Source of the DNA: Bacteroidales bacterium UBA4417
GTDB lineage: Bacteria > Bacteroidota > Bacteroidia > Bacteroidales > UBA4417
NCBI GenBank assembly: GCA_002389705.1
Contig: DGQJ01000282.1
Location: 7,074-13,008 of the forward strand
Length of the DNA stretch: 5,935 nucleotides
Direction: 5' to 3'
Shown: piece after piece, positions 1 to 5,935 of the stretch
Layout of the letters: each line of letters starts with the position of its first letter
Numbering within the stretch: position 1 is the stretch's first letter
Position numbers and translations under genes: made by a program
Notes under the pieces: generated by a model
The model's database searches: none
Told to the model about the DNA's origin: nothing
Seen by the model: the letters and a program-made list of their open reading frames with translations, nothing else

Positions 1-1485
1 AGGGTAGTGGTTACCAATGGAATGATGATCCCGAATTACTCGAAACCCGACGACTGGGAACGTTTTAATGCCCTCGGGGTTACACAATACGGGCAGATGA
101 CAGCCGGATCGTACATGTATATCGGCCCCCAGGGAATTGTGCATGGAACTACCATAACGGTGCTGAATGCCGGCCGCAAGGTTCAGAAATCGGGCGAAGG
201 ACTTGCAGGGAAACTTTTTGTCACTTCGGGGCTGGGTGGCATGTCGGGTGCACAACCCAAAGCAGCGGTCATAGCCGGAGCCGTAGGCGTGGTAGCCGAA
301 ATAAATCCAAAGGCTGTACACACCCGTTACTCGCAGGGCTGGGTCGACGAAGTGTACGATGACCTCGGTAAAATAATTGAAAGGATCAGGCAGGCTAAAA
401 TTGAAAAAAAGGCGGTATCCATTGCGTATCAAGGCAATATTGTTGATTTGTGGGAAAAGCTTGCCGACGAAAATATTGAAGTAGAGATTGGTTCCGACCA
501 AACCTCGCTCCACAATCCCTGGGCCGGGGGATATTATCCTGCCGGTTTATCATTCGAAGAATCGAACCACATGATGGCTTTTGAACCCGAAAAATTCAGG
601 TTAAAAGTACAGGAATCGCTTCGCAGGCAAGTAAATGCCATTAACCGGCTTACTGCCAATGGAATGTACTTTTTCGATTACGGGAATGCTTTCCTGCTCG
701 AAGCTTCACGCGCCGGAGCCGATATCATGAAAAACGAAGAAACCTTCAGGTATCCTTCGTATGTGCAGGATATTATGGGTCCCATGTGTTTCGACTATGG
801 CTTTGGCCCTTTCCGCTGGGTGTGTGCTTCAGGCGATCCGGCCGACCTGGATACTACCGACCAGATTGCCATGGAAGTGCTTGAGAAACTGGCGCTGGAG
901 TCGCCTGCCGAAATTATGCAGCAGATGCACGATAACATCCGGTGGATCAGAGAAGCCAAGCAAAATAAGCTGGTGGTCGGGTCGCAGGCGCGCATCTTGT
1001 ATGCCGATTGCGAAGGCCGCACCCGAATTGCAGCCGCATTTAACCAGGCCATCAGGCAAGGAAAATTAAAAGGTCCGGTGGTGCTGGGCCGCGATCATCA
1101 CGATGTTTCGGGAACCGATTCACCTTACCGCGAAACTTCAAATATTTACGATGGGTCGAGCTTTACAGCCGATATGGCAGTTCAGAATTTTGTGGGCGAC
1201 AGCTTCAGGGGCGCCACCTGGATCAGCCTTCACAATGGTGGCGGCGTTGGTTGGGGCGAAGTAATTAACGGCGGTTTCGGCATGCTCCTCGATGGCAGCA
1301 CAGAATGCGACTGCAGGCTTCACCTGATGCTGCATTGGGATGTAAACAACGGCATTTCGCGCCGCAGCTGGGCCAGGAACGAGGGGGCCGTTTTCAGTAT
1401 CAAACGGGCCATGGAAAAAGAACCCCTGCTCAAAGTAACCTTGCCCAACCTGGTAGAGGACCAGTTGCTGGAAAATCTTTTTTAA
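1..1485 (+). CDS. hutU: Urocanate hydratase (urocanase), 5'-truncated by window edge
   Basis: Urocanase adds water to urocanate to give 4-imidazolone-5-propionate, the second step of histidine degradation; it is cytosolic and uses tightly bound NAD+ as an electrophile. The reading frame is open from base 1, so the GTG at 7 is internal; 494 residues are visible. Counting codons from base 1, visible motifs are the NAD-binding glycine-rich GLGGMSGAQ (77-85), YFFDYGNAFLLE (223-234), FGPFRWVCASGDP, RDHHDVSGTDSP (from 364) and HNGGGVGWGEVINGG (from 411). The sequence follows animal-type urocanase (human UROC1, about 676 aa, from memory) much more closely than the roughly 555-aa Bacillus/Pseudomonas form, so about 170-180 N-terminal residues should lie upstream. 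Where the short bacterial enzymes have the cysteine of their GLPARICW signature, this protein reads GSQARILY (Leu at codon 333). It converges on metK across a terminator. No other hut gene is visible. Identification is secure. Confidence 0.97.
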   Translation, partial: RVVVTNGMMIPNYSKPDDWERFNALGVTQYGQMTAGSYMYIGPQGIVHGTTITVLNAGRKVQKSGEGLAGKLFVTSGLGGMSGAQPKAAVIAGAVGVVAEINPKAVHTRYSQGWVDEVYDDLGKIIERIRQAKIEKKAVSIAYQGNIVDLWEKLADENIEVEIGSDQTSLHNPWAGGYYPAGLSFEESNHMMAFEPEKFRLKVQESLRRQVNAINRLTANGMYFFDYGNAFLLEASRAGADIMKNEETFRYPSYVQDIMGPMCFDYGFGPFRWVCASGDPADLDTTDQIAMEVLEKLALESPAEIMQQMHDNIRWIREAKQNKLVVGSQARILYADCEGRTRIAAAFNQAIRQGKLKGPVVLGRDHHDVSGTDSPYRETSNIYDGSSFTADMAVQNFVGDSFRGATWISLHNGGGVGWGEVINGGFGMLLDGSTECDCRLHLMLHWDVNNGISRRSWARNEGAVFSIKRAMEKEPLLKVTLPNLVEDQLLENLF

Positions 1486-1487
1486 CT

Positions 1488-1519
1488 GTGTCGGCTCACC
1501 TTTTTCAGGTGAGTGACAC
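1488..1519. repeat. Imperfect inverted repeat (hairpin) after hutU stop
   Basis: GTGTC (1488-1492) plus CTCACC (1495-1500) pair with GGTGAG (1508-1513) plus GACAC (1515-1519). This gives 11 base pairs interrupted by a small GG/T internal loop and closed by a 7-nt loop (1501-1507). It begins three bases after the hutU stop codon. No T-run follows, so it is not a classical terminator by itself. It may stabilise the hutU mRNA 3' end or assist the terminator just downstream. The pairing is read directly from the sequence; the function is inferred. Confidence 0.6.
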
Positions 1520-1527
1520 TGTAAATT

Positions 1528-1564
1528 AAAAAGAGGCTGCCCTTTCGGAACAGCCTCTTTTTTT
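1528..1564. terminator. Bidirectional rho-independent terminator between hutU and metK
   Basis: The arm AAAAAGAGGCTG (1528-1539) is perfectly complementary to CAGCCTCTTTTT (1551-1562), with an 11-nt loop. A T-run (1558-1564) follows on the plus strand, and the A-run 1528-1532 gives a T-run on the minus strand. The same stem can therefore end hutU transcription from the left and metK transcription from the right. It sits 42 bp past the hutU stop and 17 bp past the metK stop, as expected for a shared terminator of convergent genes. Confidence 0.93.
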
Positions 1565-1581
1565 ATTATAAGTGGTTTGTA

Positions 1582-2919
1582 CTACAACCCAAACTCTTTC
1601 TTGATCTGGTCAACGCTATCCACTTTTTCCCATCCGAAGAATTCAACTTCTTTGAAGTATTTTTCTTTTCCATTCACAGTTTCGGTACGGGTGCTGCCAT
1701 TTTTGTAGTACACTTCCACTTCGGCTTTGTAATAATCGCGGCCGAAATGACCGTAAGATGCAGTGCGCTCGAAAATCGGGTTTTTAAGCCCGAAACGCTG
1801 AACGATAGCATAAGGACGCAGATCGAAAATTTTGTGCACTTTTTCGGCAATCTGTCCGTCGGTCAGTTTTTTACCATCGGCATCTTTCACCTTGGCTGTT
1901 TTGTAGGTGTTTACATACACGCCAACCGGTTCGGCAATACCAATGGCATAGGCAACCTGCACCAGTACTTCGTCGGCAACGCCGGCAGCAACCAGGTTTT
2001 TGGCAATATGGCGCGCAGCATAAGCTGCCGAGCGATCCACTTTCGAGGAATCTTTACCCGAAAAAGCACCACCCCCGTGCGCACCTTTACCGCCGTAGGT
2101 ATCGACAATAATTTTACGCCCGGTTAAACCGGTATCCCCGTGTGGGCCACCAATCACAAACTTGCCGGTAGGATTGACAAAGTATTTGACATCGTCGCCA
2201 AAAAGTTTGCGTACACGCGAAGGAAGTGTCCTTTTTACACGTGGCAGGAGTATGTTTTTAACATCTTCGGCTATCTGGTCCTGCATGGCTTTTTCGGCTG
2301 CCTTGGCGGCTTCGCGCGATGAGTCGGCCGGAAGAATGAATTCGTCATGCTGTGTGGAAACTACTATGGTATCGATGCGAACAGGGCGGTTGCGCTCGTC
2401 GTATTCGATGGTAACCTGCGATTTGCTGTCGGGACGAAGGTATTTCATTTTTTTACCTTCGCGGCGTATGGCAGCCATTTCCTGCAACATAATATGCGAA
2501 AGCTCAATCGGCATAGGCATGAGGTTATCCATTTCGTTGCTGGCATAGCCAAACATCATCCCCTGGTCACCAGCGCCCTGATCTTCTGGTCTCGAATGAT
2601 CAACACCCATGTAAATATCGTCGGATTGTTCGTGAATGGTCGAAATAACACCACACGAGTTATTATCAAAACGATATTCGGCTTTTGTATATCCAATCCG
2701 CTCGATGGTACGGCGAACTATTTTCTGAATGTCGACGTAACCGGCAGTACGAACTTCACCGCTGCAAACAGCCAGCCCGGTGGTAACAAGTGTTTCGCAT
2801 GCTACTTTACTTTCCGGATCAAAGCGTAAAAATTCATCCAGCAATGCATCTGAAATCTGGTCTGCAACTTTGTCGGGATGGCCTTCCGACACACTTTCTG
2901 ATGTGAATAAATATCCCAT
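1582..2919 (-). CDS. metK: S-adenosylmethionine synthetase (methionine adenosyltransferase)
   Basis: MetK makes S-adenosylmethionine from methionine and ATP, releasing phosphate and diphosphate; it supplies methyl groups to the cell and is normally essential and cytosolic. The protein has 445 residues and all family hallmarks: GHPDK (13-17) in the ATP/methionine site, GAGDQG (115-120), [13 protein letters not shown] (257-269) and the P-loop-like GGGAFSGKD (282-290). It is longer than the roughly 384-residue E. coli enzyme. Most of the excess is a charged segment at about 200-243, just before [13 protein letters not shown], which I recall as usual for MetK of this phylum. The ATG at 2917-2919 gives the standard MetK N-terminus ([17 protein letters not shown]). 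Only an A-rich stretch with GAG lies before it, with no strong Shine-Dalgarno. It is convergent with hutU, divergent from the GH92 gene and probably monocistronic. Its leader of about 120 nt may carry regulation. Confidence 0.99.
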   Translation of the reverse strand: MGYLFTSESVSEGHPDKVADQISDALLDEFLRFDPESKVACETLVTTGLAVCSGEVRTAGYVDIQKIVRRTIERIGYTKAEYRFDNNSCGVISTIHEQSDDIYMGVDHSRPEDQGAGDQGMMFGYASNEMDNLMPMPIELSHIMLQEMAAIRREGKKMKYLRPDSKSQVTIEYDERNRPVRIDTIVVSTQHDEFILPADSSREAAKAAEKAMQDQIAEDVKNILLPRVKRTLPSRVRKLFGDDVKYFVNPTGKFVIGGPHGDTGLTGRKIIVDTYGGKGAHGGGAFSGKDSSKVDRSAAYAARHIAKNLVAAGVADEVLVQVAYAIGIAEPVGVYVNTYKTAKVKDADGKKLTDGQIAEKVHKIFDLRPYAIVQRFGLKNPIFERTASYGHFGRDYYKAEVEVYYKNGSTRTETVNGKEKYFKEVEFFGWEKVDSVDQIKKEFGL

Positions 2920-3042
2920 CTCTGTTTTGTTAAGAGGTTTAAAATTGAAAAAAAGGCCGGGGAATATTTGAGAATTGCAGCGAAATCATGTTTTAGCATT
3001 TTTTCCTGTGGTTGCAAGCAATCAAATTTTTCCACGCGATAA
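2920..3042 (-). promoter_or_regulatory. metK 5' leader with potential stem-loop structure
   Basis: If transcription starts about 6 nt past the -7 box, metK has an untranslated leader of about 120 nt, long for this phylum. Read on the minus strand, GTGG (3035-3032) pairs with CCAC (3011-3008), and TTG/CAA (3021-3019 with 3014-3012) stacks directly on it around a CTTG loop. The result is a 7-bp stem with a 10-nt A/T-rich bulge on its 5' side. An unpaired segment containing GCTAAAA (2997-2991) follows. SAM-sensing leaders are common before metK in several phyla, and a GCUAAAA-type strand 3' of a stem is loosely reminiscent of SAM-II. I cannot show a match to any riboswitch class. The leader itself is inferred from the promoter; the regulatory role is speculative. 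Confidence 0.3.
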
Positions 3043-3047
3043 CGCGG

Positions 3048-3055
3048 CAAAGGTA
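3048..3055 (-). promoter_or_regulatory. metK promoter, Bacteroidota -7 box
   Basis: On the minus strand the bases read TACCTTTG, an exact match to the Bacteroidota -7 consensus TAnnTTTG. It lies 128 bp upstream of the metK start codon. I see no clear TTG/TTTG -33 element at the usual 19-21 bp spacing upstream. A small inverted repeat, CGCG-TTAT-CGCG (3035-3046), lies across the expected transcription start. It may be the base of a leader hairpin or a protein-binding site. Confidence 0.65.
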
Positions 3056-3103
3056 TAATTTTTTTGTGATATCTGTAATATTTCAGTGGATTTCTTAAAA
3101 TTA

Positions 3104-3118
3104 ATCAGGCTCGCTGAT
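3104..3118. repeat. Short inverted repeat in the metK/GH92 divergent region
   Basis: ATCAG (3104-3108) and CTGAT (3114-3118) form a perfect 5-bp inverted repeat around a 5-nt centre. It lies between the two divergent -7 boxes, about 50 bp upstream of the metK box and 60 bp upstream of the GH92 box. The position would suit a regulator site, but so short a repeat can easily occur by chance. The surrounding bases, about 3060-3170, are A/T-rich and show nothing else I can name. Confidence 0.25.
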
Positions 3119-3177
3119 GCGTTTAAAAATATCGCCGATTCCCTCAGAAAATAGAGTCTTATCTGCATTTCATTATT

Positions 3178-3185
3178 TACCTTAG
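3178..3185 (+). promoter_or_regulatory. Possible -7 box for the GH92 gene
   Basis: TACCTTAG matches the Bacteroidota -7 consensus TAnnTTTG at all but one position. It ends 19 bp before the GH92 start codon, which would give a leader of only about 10-15 nt. I find no TTG-type -33 box at the right distance, so this is a weak candidate. No stronger -7 match on the plus strand is visible in the intergenic region. Confidence 0.35.
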
Positions 3186-3204
3186 CCACCGAAACAATTG
3201 ACTT

Positions 3205-5484
3205 ATGAAAACAAATTTCATCACTGCGTTTTTAACCCTGGTAACGCTACTCGGCTACGCCCAATCACCTGCATCGTATGTAAATCCTATTATAGGCACT
3301 AACGAAATGGGGCATACTTACCCCGGCGCCACCGTACCTTTTGGCATGGTGCAGCTGAGCCCCGAAACCGATACCATACAATATTCCGTCGGGCAGGGTT
3401 ATGTTAAAGATGTTTACCGTTATTGTGCAGGGTACCAGTATTCGGATAAAACCATTGTGGGTTTCAGCCATACACACTTTTCAGGAACCGGGCACAGCGA
3501 CCTGGGTGATTTCCTGATGATGCCCACAACCGGGAAAGTGCAGCTTAACCCGGGTACAGCCACCCACCCCGAAAGTGGTTACCGGAGTCGTTTTTCGCAT
3601 GATACGGAGGTTGCAAAAACCGGATATTATTCCGTAATGCTCAGTGATTACAACATCAAAGCTGAACTCACAACAAGTTCGCGCGTTGGTTTTCACCGGT
3701 ACACTTTTCCCGAAAGCGACCAGGCAAACATCATCCTGGATATGGTGGCTGGTATTTACAACTACGATGGAAAGGTGGTGTGGAGTTCCATCAGGGTGGA
3801 AAATGATACCCTGGTTACCGGATACAGGCAAACCCAGGGTTGGGCACGCGAACGCAGCATGTATTTTGCCATGGTGTTTTCGAAACCTATCCGCAATTAT
3901 GGCTGCCGCGATGAGGCAAAACTGGCTTACAGCGATTTCTATCGTAAATTCAACACCACCAAAGACTTTCCCGAAATGTCGGGCCGGAAACTGAAAACGT
4001 ATTTCAGCTTCGATACCAAAGCCGGGGAACAAATACTTGTAAAATTTGCACTCTCACCTGTCAGTACCGAAGGCGCGCTGAAAAACCTGCAGGCCGAAAT
4101 CCCGGGCTGGAATTTTGACCAGGTTCGCCAACAGGCAGAAAATGATTGGAATAAAGAATTGAGCCGCATCACGATTGAGGCTTCCGACGAAAAGAAAATT
4201 ATTTTCTACACGGCCATGTATCACGCATTTTTATCACCAACCCTCTACATGGATGTGGATGGCATGTACCGTGGGCTCGATCACAACAACCACAAAGCCA
4301 CAGGTTTCGAAAACTATACCACTTTTTCGCTCTGGGATACGTACAGGGCGCTGCATCCTTTGTTTACGCTGGTACAGCAAAAACGAACTTCGGATATGAT
4401 AAATTCCATGTTGGCTCATCAGCAACAAAGCGTACACCACATACTGCCGGTTTGGAGCCACCATGCAAACGATAACTGGTGCATGATCGGGTACCATGCC
4501 GTTTCGGTAATTGCCGATGCATATATGAAAGGTATAACCGGTTTCGATCCTGCGAAAGCGCTTAACGCCTGCATTGCAAGTGCGACTTATGCCCCCAACG
4601 ACGGTATTGGCGATTATATGAAATATGGCTATGTGCCGGCCGATAAATCGTCGAATGCGGCTTCCAAAACCCTTGAGTATGCCTACGACGATTACTGTAT
4701 AAGCCAAATGGCAGCAAAAATGGGCAAAGCCGACATTGCTGCCGGGTATGCAAAACGTGCCGAAGCCTACAATTATACCTGGGATGCCGGTACGGGTTTC
4801 ATGCGTGCGCGTAAAAGCGATGGCACATTCCAGTCGCCTTTCGACCCGCTGAGTACCGAGCGCCAGGGATTTATTGAGGGCAACGCCTGGAATTATTCGC
4901 TGTACGTGCCCCAGGATCCGCTCAAACTGATTGCCCTGCATGGCGGCAACAAGAAATTTATTGCGCATCTCGATTCGCTTTTCAATGTAAAACTCGACGA
5001 AAAACACTTTGCTGAATCGGAAGACATTACCGCTGCCGGGTTGATCGGCAACTATGTTCACGGTAACGAACCCAGCCACCATGTGCCATACCTGTATGTT
5101 TTTGCCGGCGCACCATGGAAAACACAGGAACGTATTCACCAGATTGTAAACACCATGTATCGCAATGCCACCGACGGGCTCTGCGGCAACGACGACTGCG
5201 GACAGATGTCGGCATGGTACGTTTTCAGTTCCATCGGTTTTTACCCGGTGTGCCCCGGAAGCAACGAATATGTAATTGGTTCGCCTTCGGTTGAAAAGGC
5301 AACTTTTAACTTCGAAAACGGGAAACAGTTCACAGTAAAAGCCACGAACCTGAACGATAAAAACATTTACATACAGCGAATTCTTCTCAATGGTAAGCCA
5401 TTGAACGGATATATTCTGAAACATGAAGATATTATGAATGGCGGTATGCTTGAGTTGGTGATGGGAGCCAAGGCTAAGAAATAG
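3205..5484 (+). CDS. Secreted GH92-family alpha-mannosidase
   Basis: GH92 enzymes are calcium-dependent, inverting exo-alpha-mannosidases that trim mannose from N-glycans and yeast mannans. The product has 759 residues, the usual family length. Residues 1-19 look like a Sec signal peptide (Lys3, hydrophobic core 5-17, cleavage probably after GYA); there is no lipobox cysteine, so a soluble periplasmic or exported protein is likely. The N-terminal beta-sandwich carries YVNPIIGT, GHTYPGATVPFGMVQLSP and SHTHFSGTGHSDLGDF. The (alpha/alpha)6-barrel half carries FSLWDTYRALHPLFTL, EGNAWNYS (Glu558, expected general acid), NEPSHH (621-626) and GNDDCGQMSAWY (from 661, aspartates expected for base catalysis). 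All appear intact. Linkage specificity (alpha-1,2, -1,3, -1,4 or -1,6) cannot be read reliably. It has no SusC/SusD or other carbohydrate gene beside it here, so it seems to stand outside a polysaccharide utilisation locus. The ATG at 3205 gives the signal peptide and is the clear start. Confidence 0.95.
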   Translation: MKTNFITAFLTLVTLLGYAQSPASYVNPIIGTNEMGHTYPGATVPFGMVQLSPETDTIQYSVGQGYVKDVYRYCAGYQYSDKTIVGFSHTHFSGTGHSDLGDFLMMPTTGKVQLNPGTATHPESGYRSRFSHDTEVAKTGYYSVMLSDYNIKAELTTSSRVGFHRYTFPESDQANIILDMVAGIYNYDGKVVWSSIRVENDTLVTGYRQTQGWARERSMYFAMVFSKPIRNYGCRDEAKLAYSDFYRKFNTTKDFPEMSGRKLKTYFSFDTKAGEQILVKFALSPVSTEGALKNLQAEIPGWNFDQVRQQAENDWNKELSRITIEASDEKKIIFYTAMYHAFLSPTLYMDVDGMYRGLDHNNHKATGFENYTTFSLWDTYRALHPLFTLVQQKRTSDMINSMLAHQQQSVHHILPVWSHHANDNWCMIGYHAVSVIADAYMKGITGFDPAKALNACIASATYAPNDGIGDYMKYGYVPADKSSNAASKTLEYAYDDYCISQMAAKMGKADIAAGYAKRAEAYNYTWDAGTGFMRARKSDGTFQSPFDPLSTERQGFIEGNAWNYSLYVPQDPLKLIALHGGNKKFIAHLDSLFNVKLDEKHFAESEDITAAGLIGNYVHGNEPSHHVPYLYVFAGAPWKTQERIHQIVNTMYRNATDGLCGNDDCGQMSAWYVFSSIGFYPVCPGSNEYVIGSPSVEKATFNFENGKQFTVKATNLNDKNIYIQRILLNGKPLNGYILKHEDIMNGGMLELVMGAKAKK

Positions 5485-5533
5485 AGGATTGCGGATTGTT
5501 GATTGCGGATTGCAGATTGGGGATTGGAGATTG
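5485..5533 (+). repeat. Tandem heptanucleotide array, seven units of NNGATTG
   Basis: Starting at the base right after the GH92 stop codon, seven consecutive 7-bp units each end in an invariant GATTG core: AGGATTG, CGGATTG, TTGATTG, CGGATTG, CAGATTG, GGGATTG, GAGATTG. Only the first two bases of each unit vary. The array is exactly 49 bp. On the plus strand it is G-rich and C-poor (20 G, 3 C). The 7-bp period does not preserve a reading frame, and no plausible protein is encoded. I recall similar degenerate heptad repeats in intergenic DNA of other Bacteroidota, but their role is unknown to me. Confidence 0.9.
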
Positions 5534-5557
5534 AAAGGAAATTTGGACGCCCTTTCA
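5532..5557. repeat. 7-bp inverted repeat at the hinge between the two heptad arrays
   Basis: TGAAAGG (5532-5538) is perfectly complementary to CCTTTCA (5551-5557), with a 12-nt loop. In RNA one further U-G pair (5531 with 5558) could form. The stem overlaps the last two bases of the first array and the first base of the second, so it sits exactly at their junction. No T-run follows, so it is not a standard terminator, and no other terminator is visible between the GH92 gene and the next gene. Confidence 0.6.
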
Positions 5558-5605
5558 GCTTACAACTTACACCTTACACCTTACATCTTACATCTTATAC
5601 CTTCC
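5557..5605 (+). repeat. Tandem heptanucleotide array, seven units of ANCTTAC
   Basis: Seven consecutive 7-bp units read AGCTTAC, AACTTAC, ACCTTAC, ACCTTAC, ATCTTAC, ATCTTAT, ACCTTCC. The first five keep a perfect CTTAC core and the last two are each one base off; every unit starts with A. If the last two units are counted, the array is 49 bp, the same size as the first array 23 bp upstream. On the plus strand it is C-rich and G-poor (17 C, 1 G), the reverse bias of the first array. Its core is not the reverse complement of GATTG, so the arrays would not pair into one long hairpin. Confidence 0.85.
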
Positions 5606-5660
5606 ATTCCTCAAGCCAAAAAAATGTATTTCCCACATCACACACATATTGAAAAAATTG

Positions 5661-5668
5661 TATTTTTG
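5661..5668 (+). promoter_or_regulatory. Nitroreductase-family gene promoter, Bacteroidota -7 box
   Basis: TATTTTTG exactly matches the -7 consensus TAnnTTTG and ends 16 bp before the ATG at 5685, implying a very short leader. It lies in an A/T-rich stretch, so chance occurrence is easier here than for metK. No clear -33 element is seen at the normal spacing; the nearest TTG (5649-5651) is too close. Confidence 0.5.
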
Positions 5669-5684
5669 ATAAAAACACAACGTC

Positions 5685-5935
5685 ATGGATTTTAACGAAG
5701 TTTTACTCAAACGTGAAAGTATCCGCAATTACGATCCCGCTAAGCCGGTGGATAAAGATACCCTGAACCGCATACTTGAGGCCGGCCGGATAGCGCCTTC
5801 GGCATCCAATTACCAGCCCTGGGAATTCTGGTTAATTTCGTCGAAAGAAATGCTGGAAAAAGTGAAACCCTGCTATTCGCGTTCATGGATCAATGATGCG
5901 CCGCACATCCTGGTGGTTACCGGCGACCTCGATCA
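5685..5935 (+). CDS. Nitroreductase-family flavoprotein, 3'-truncated by window edge
   Basis: Proteins of this family are usually homodimeric FMN enzymes that use NAD(P)H to reduce nitroaromatics, quinones or other acceptors; some have specialised roles such as dehalogenation or flavin cleavage. The window holds 83 complete codons plus two bases, against a usual length of about 170-220 residues. The N-terminus MDFNEVLLKRESIRNYDP gives the typical R-x-S-I-R FMN-binding segment (Arg10, Ser12, Arg14). APSASNYQPWEFW (37-49) is the second classical flavin/dimer motif, followed by an NDAPHILVV strand. The ATG at 5685 places the RxSIR motif at the usual distance from the start; no Shine-Dalgarno stands out. 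There is no signal peptide, so it should be cytosolic. The C-terminal half needed to assign a subfamily lies outside the window, so no gene symbol is given. Confidence 0.92.
   Translation, partial: MDFNEVLLKRESIRNYDPAKPVDKDTLNRILEAGRIAPSASNYQPWEFWLISSKEMLEKVKPCYSRSWINDAPHILVVTGDLD

Noticed and set aside
2939..2989. 16-residue upstream open frame in the metK leader (begins MISLQF)
   Set aside because: It has an ATG and a stop before metK, but no ribosome-binding signal and no run of methionine or other regulatory codons that would suggest attenuation. It is short enough to be chance.
2802..3050. 82-codon minus-strand open frame overlapping the metK start
   Set aside because: It begins at a TTG inside the metK -7 box, so the proposed start would not be transcribed, and it runs into metK in a different frame. 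No family is recognisable.
3054..3059. TATAAT on the plus strand as a sigma-70 -10 box for the GH92 gene
   Set aside because: It is about 145 bp from the start codon, overlaps the metK -7 box on the other strand, and Bacteroidota do not use the TATAAT consensus. No TTGACA-like box lies at the right spacing.
4234..5424. 396-codon open frame on the minus strand inside the GH92 gene
   Set aside because: It is fully antisense to a well-conserved GH92 coding region. Its translation has no recognisable motif, and long antisense frames are common opposite genes with this codon usage.
5485..5605. CRISPR array
   Set aside because: The units are 7 bp and contiguous, without the 20-40 bp repeats and unique spacers of a CRISPR array, and no cas gene is nearby.
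5489..5695. 68-codon open frame on the plus strand after the GH92 gene
   Set aside because: It starts at a TTG inside the heptad array, reads through both repeat arrays, and overlaps the start of the nitroreductase-like gene in another frame. Its composition simply mirrors the repeats and it has no ribosome-binding signal.

Overview
The window most likely comes from the chromosome of a member of the Bacteroidota. The evidence is a set of Bacteroidota-type -7 promoter boxes (TAnnTTTG), a MetK with the extra central segment I associate with this phylum, a secreted GH92 alpha-mannosidase, a urocanase of the long animal-like clade, and weak or absent Shine-Dalgarno sequences. Coding is dense and no gene in the window looks broken. 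I see no tRNA, rRNA, CRISPR array, transposase or phage gene.

Layout: (1) 1-1485, plus strand: the C-terminal three quarters of urocanate hydratase (hutU), cut by the left edge. (2) 1486-1581: a convergent intergenic gap with an imperfect hairpin, then a strong bidirectional intrinsic terminator. (3) 1582-2919, minus strand: complete metK, S-adenosylmethionine synthetase. (4) 2920-3204: a divergent intergenic region with a good -7 box for metK, a metK leader of about 120 nt that can fold, and a weaker -7 box for the next gene. (5) 3205-5484, plus strand: a complete secreted GH92 alpha-mannosidase. (6) 5485-5684: a 200-bp gap dominated by two tandem heptanucleotide arrays, each seven units and 49 bp long, joined by a short spacer containing a 7-bp inverted repeat; a -7 box for the next gene follows. 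(7) 5685-5935, plus strand: the N-terminal 83 codons of a nitroreductase-family flavoprotein, cut by the right edge.

The genes do not form an obvious pathway. Urocanase belongs to histidine catabolism, MetK makes SAM, the GH92 enzyme trims alpha-mannosides outside the cytoplasm, and the nitroreductase-like protein is a redox enzyme of unknown substrate. Each appears to have its own transcription unit. The most unusual parts are non-coding: the paired heptad arrays after the GH92 gene, whose G/C strand bias reverses at the inverted-repeat hinge, and the metK leader, which is a candidate for SAM- or methionine-responsive control. I found no convincing new multi-gene system.
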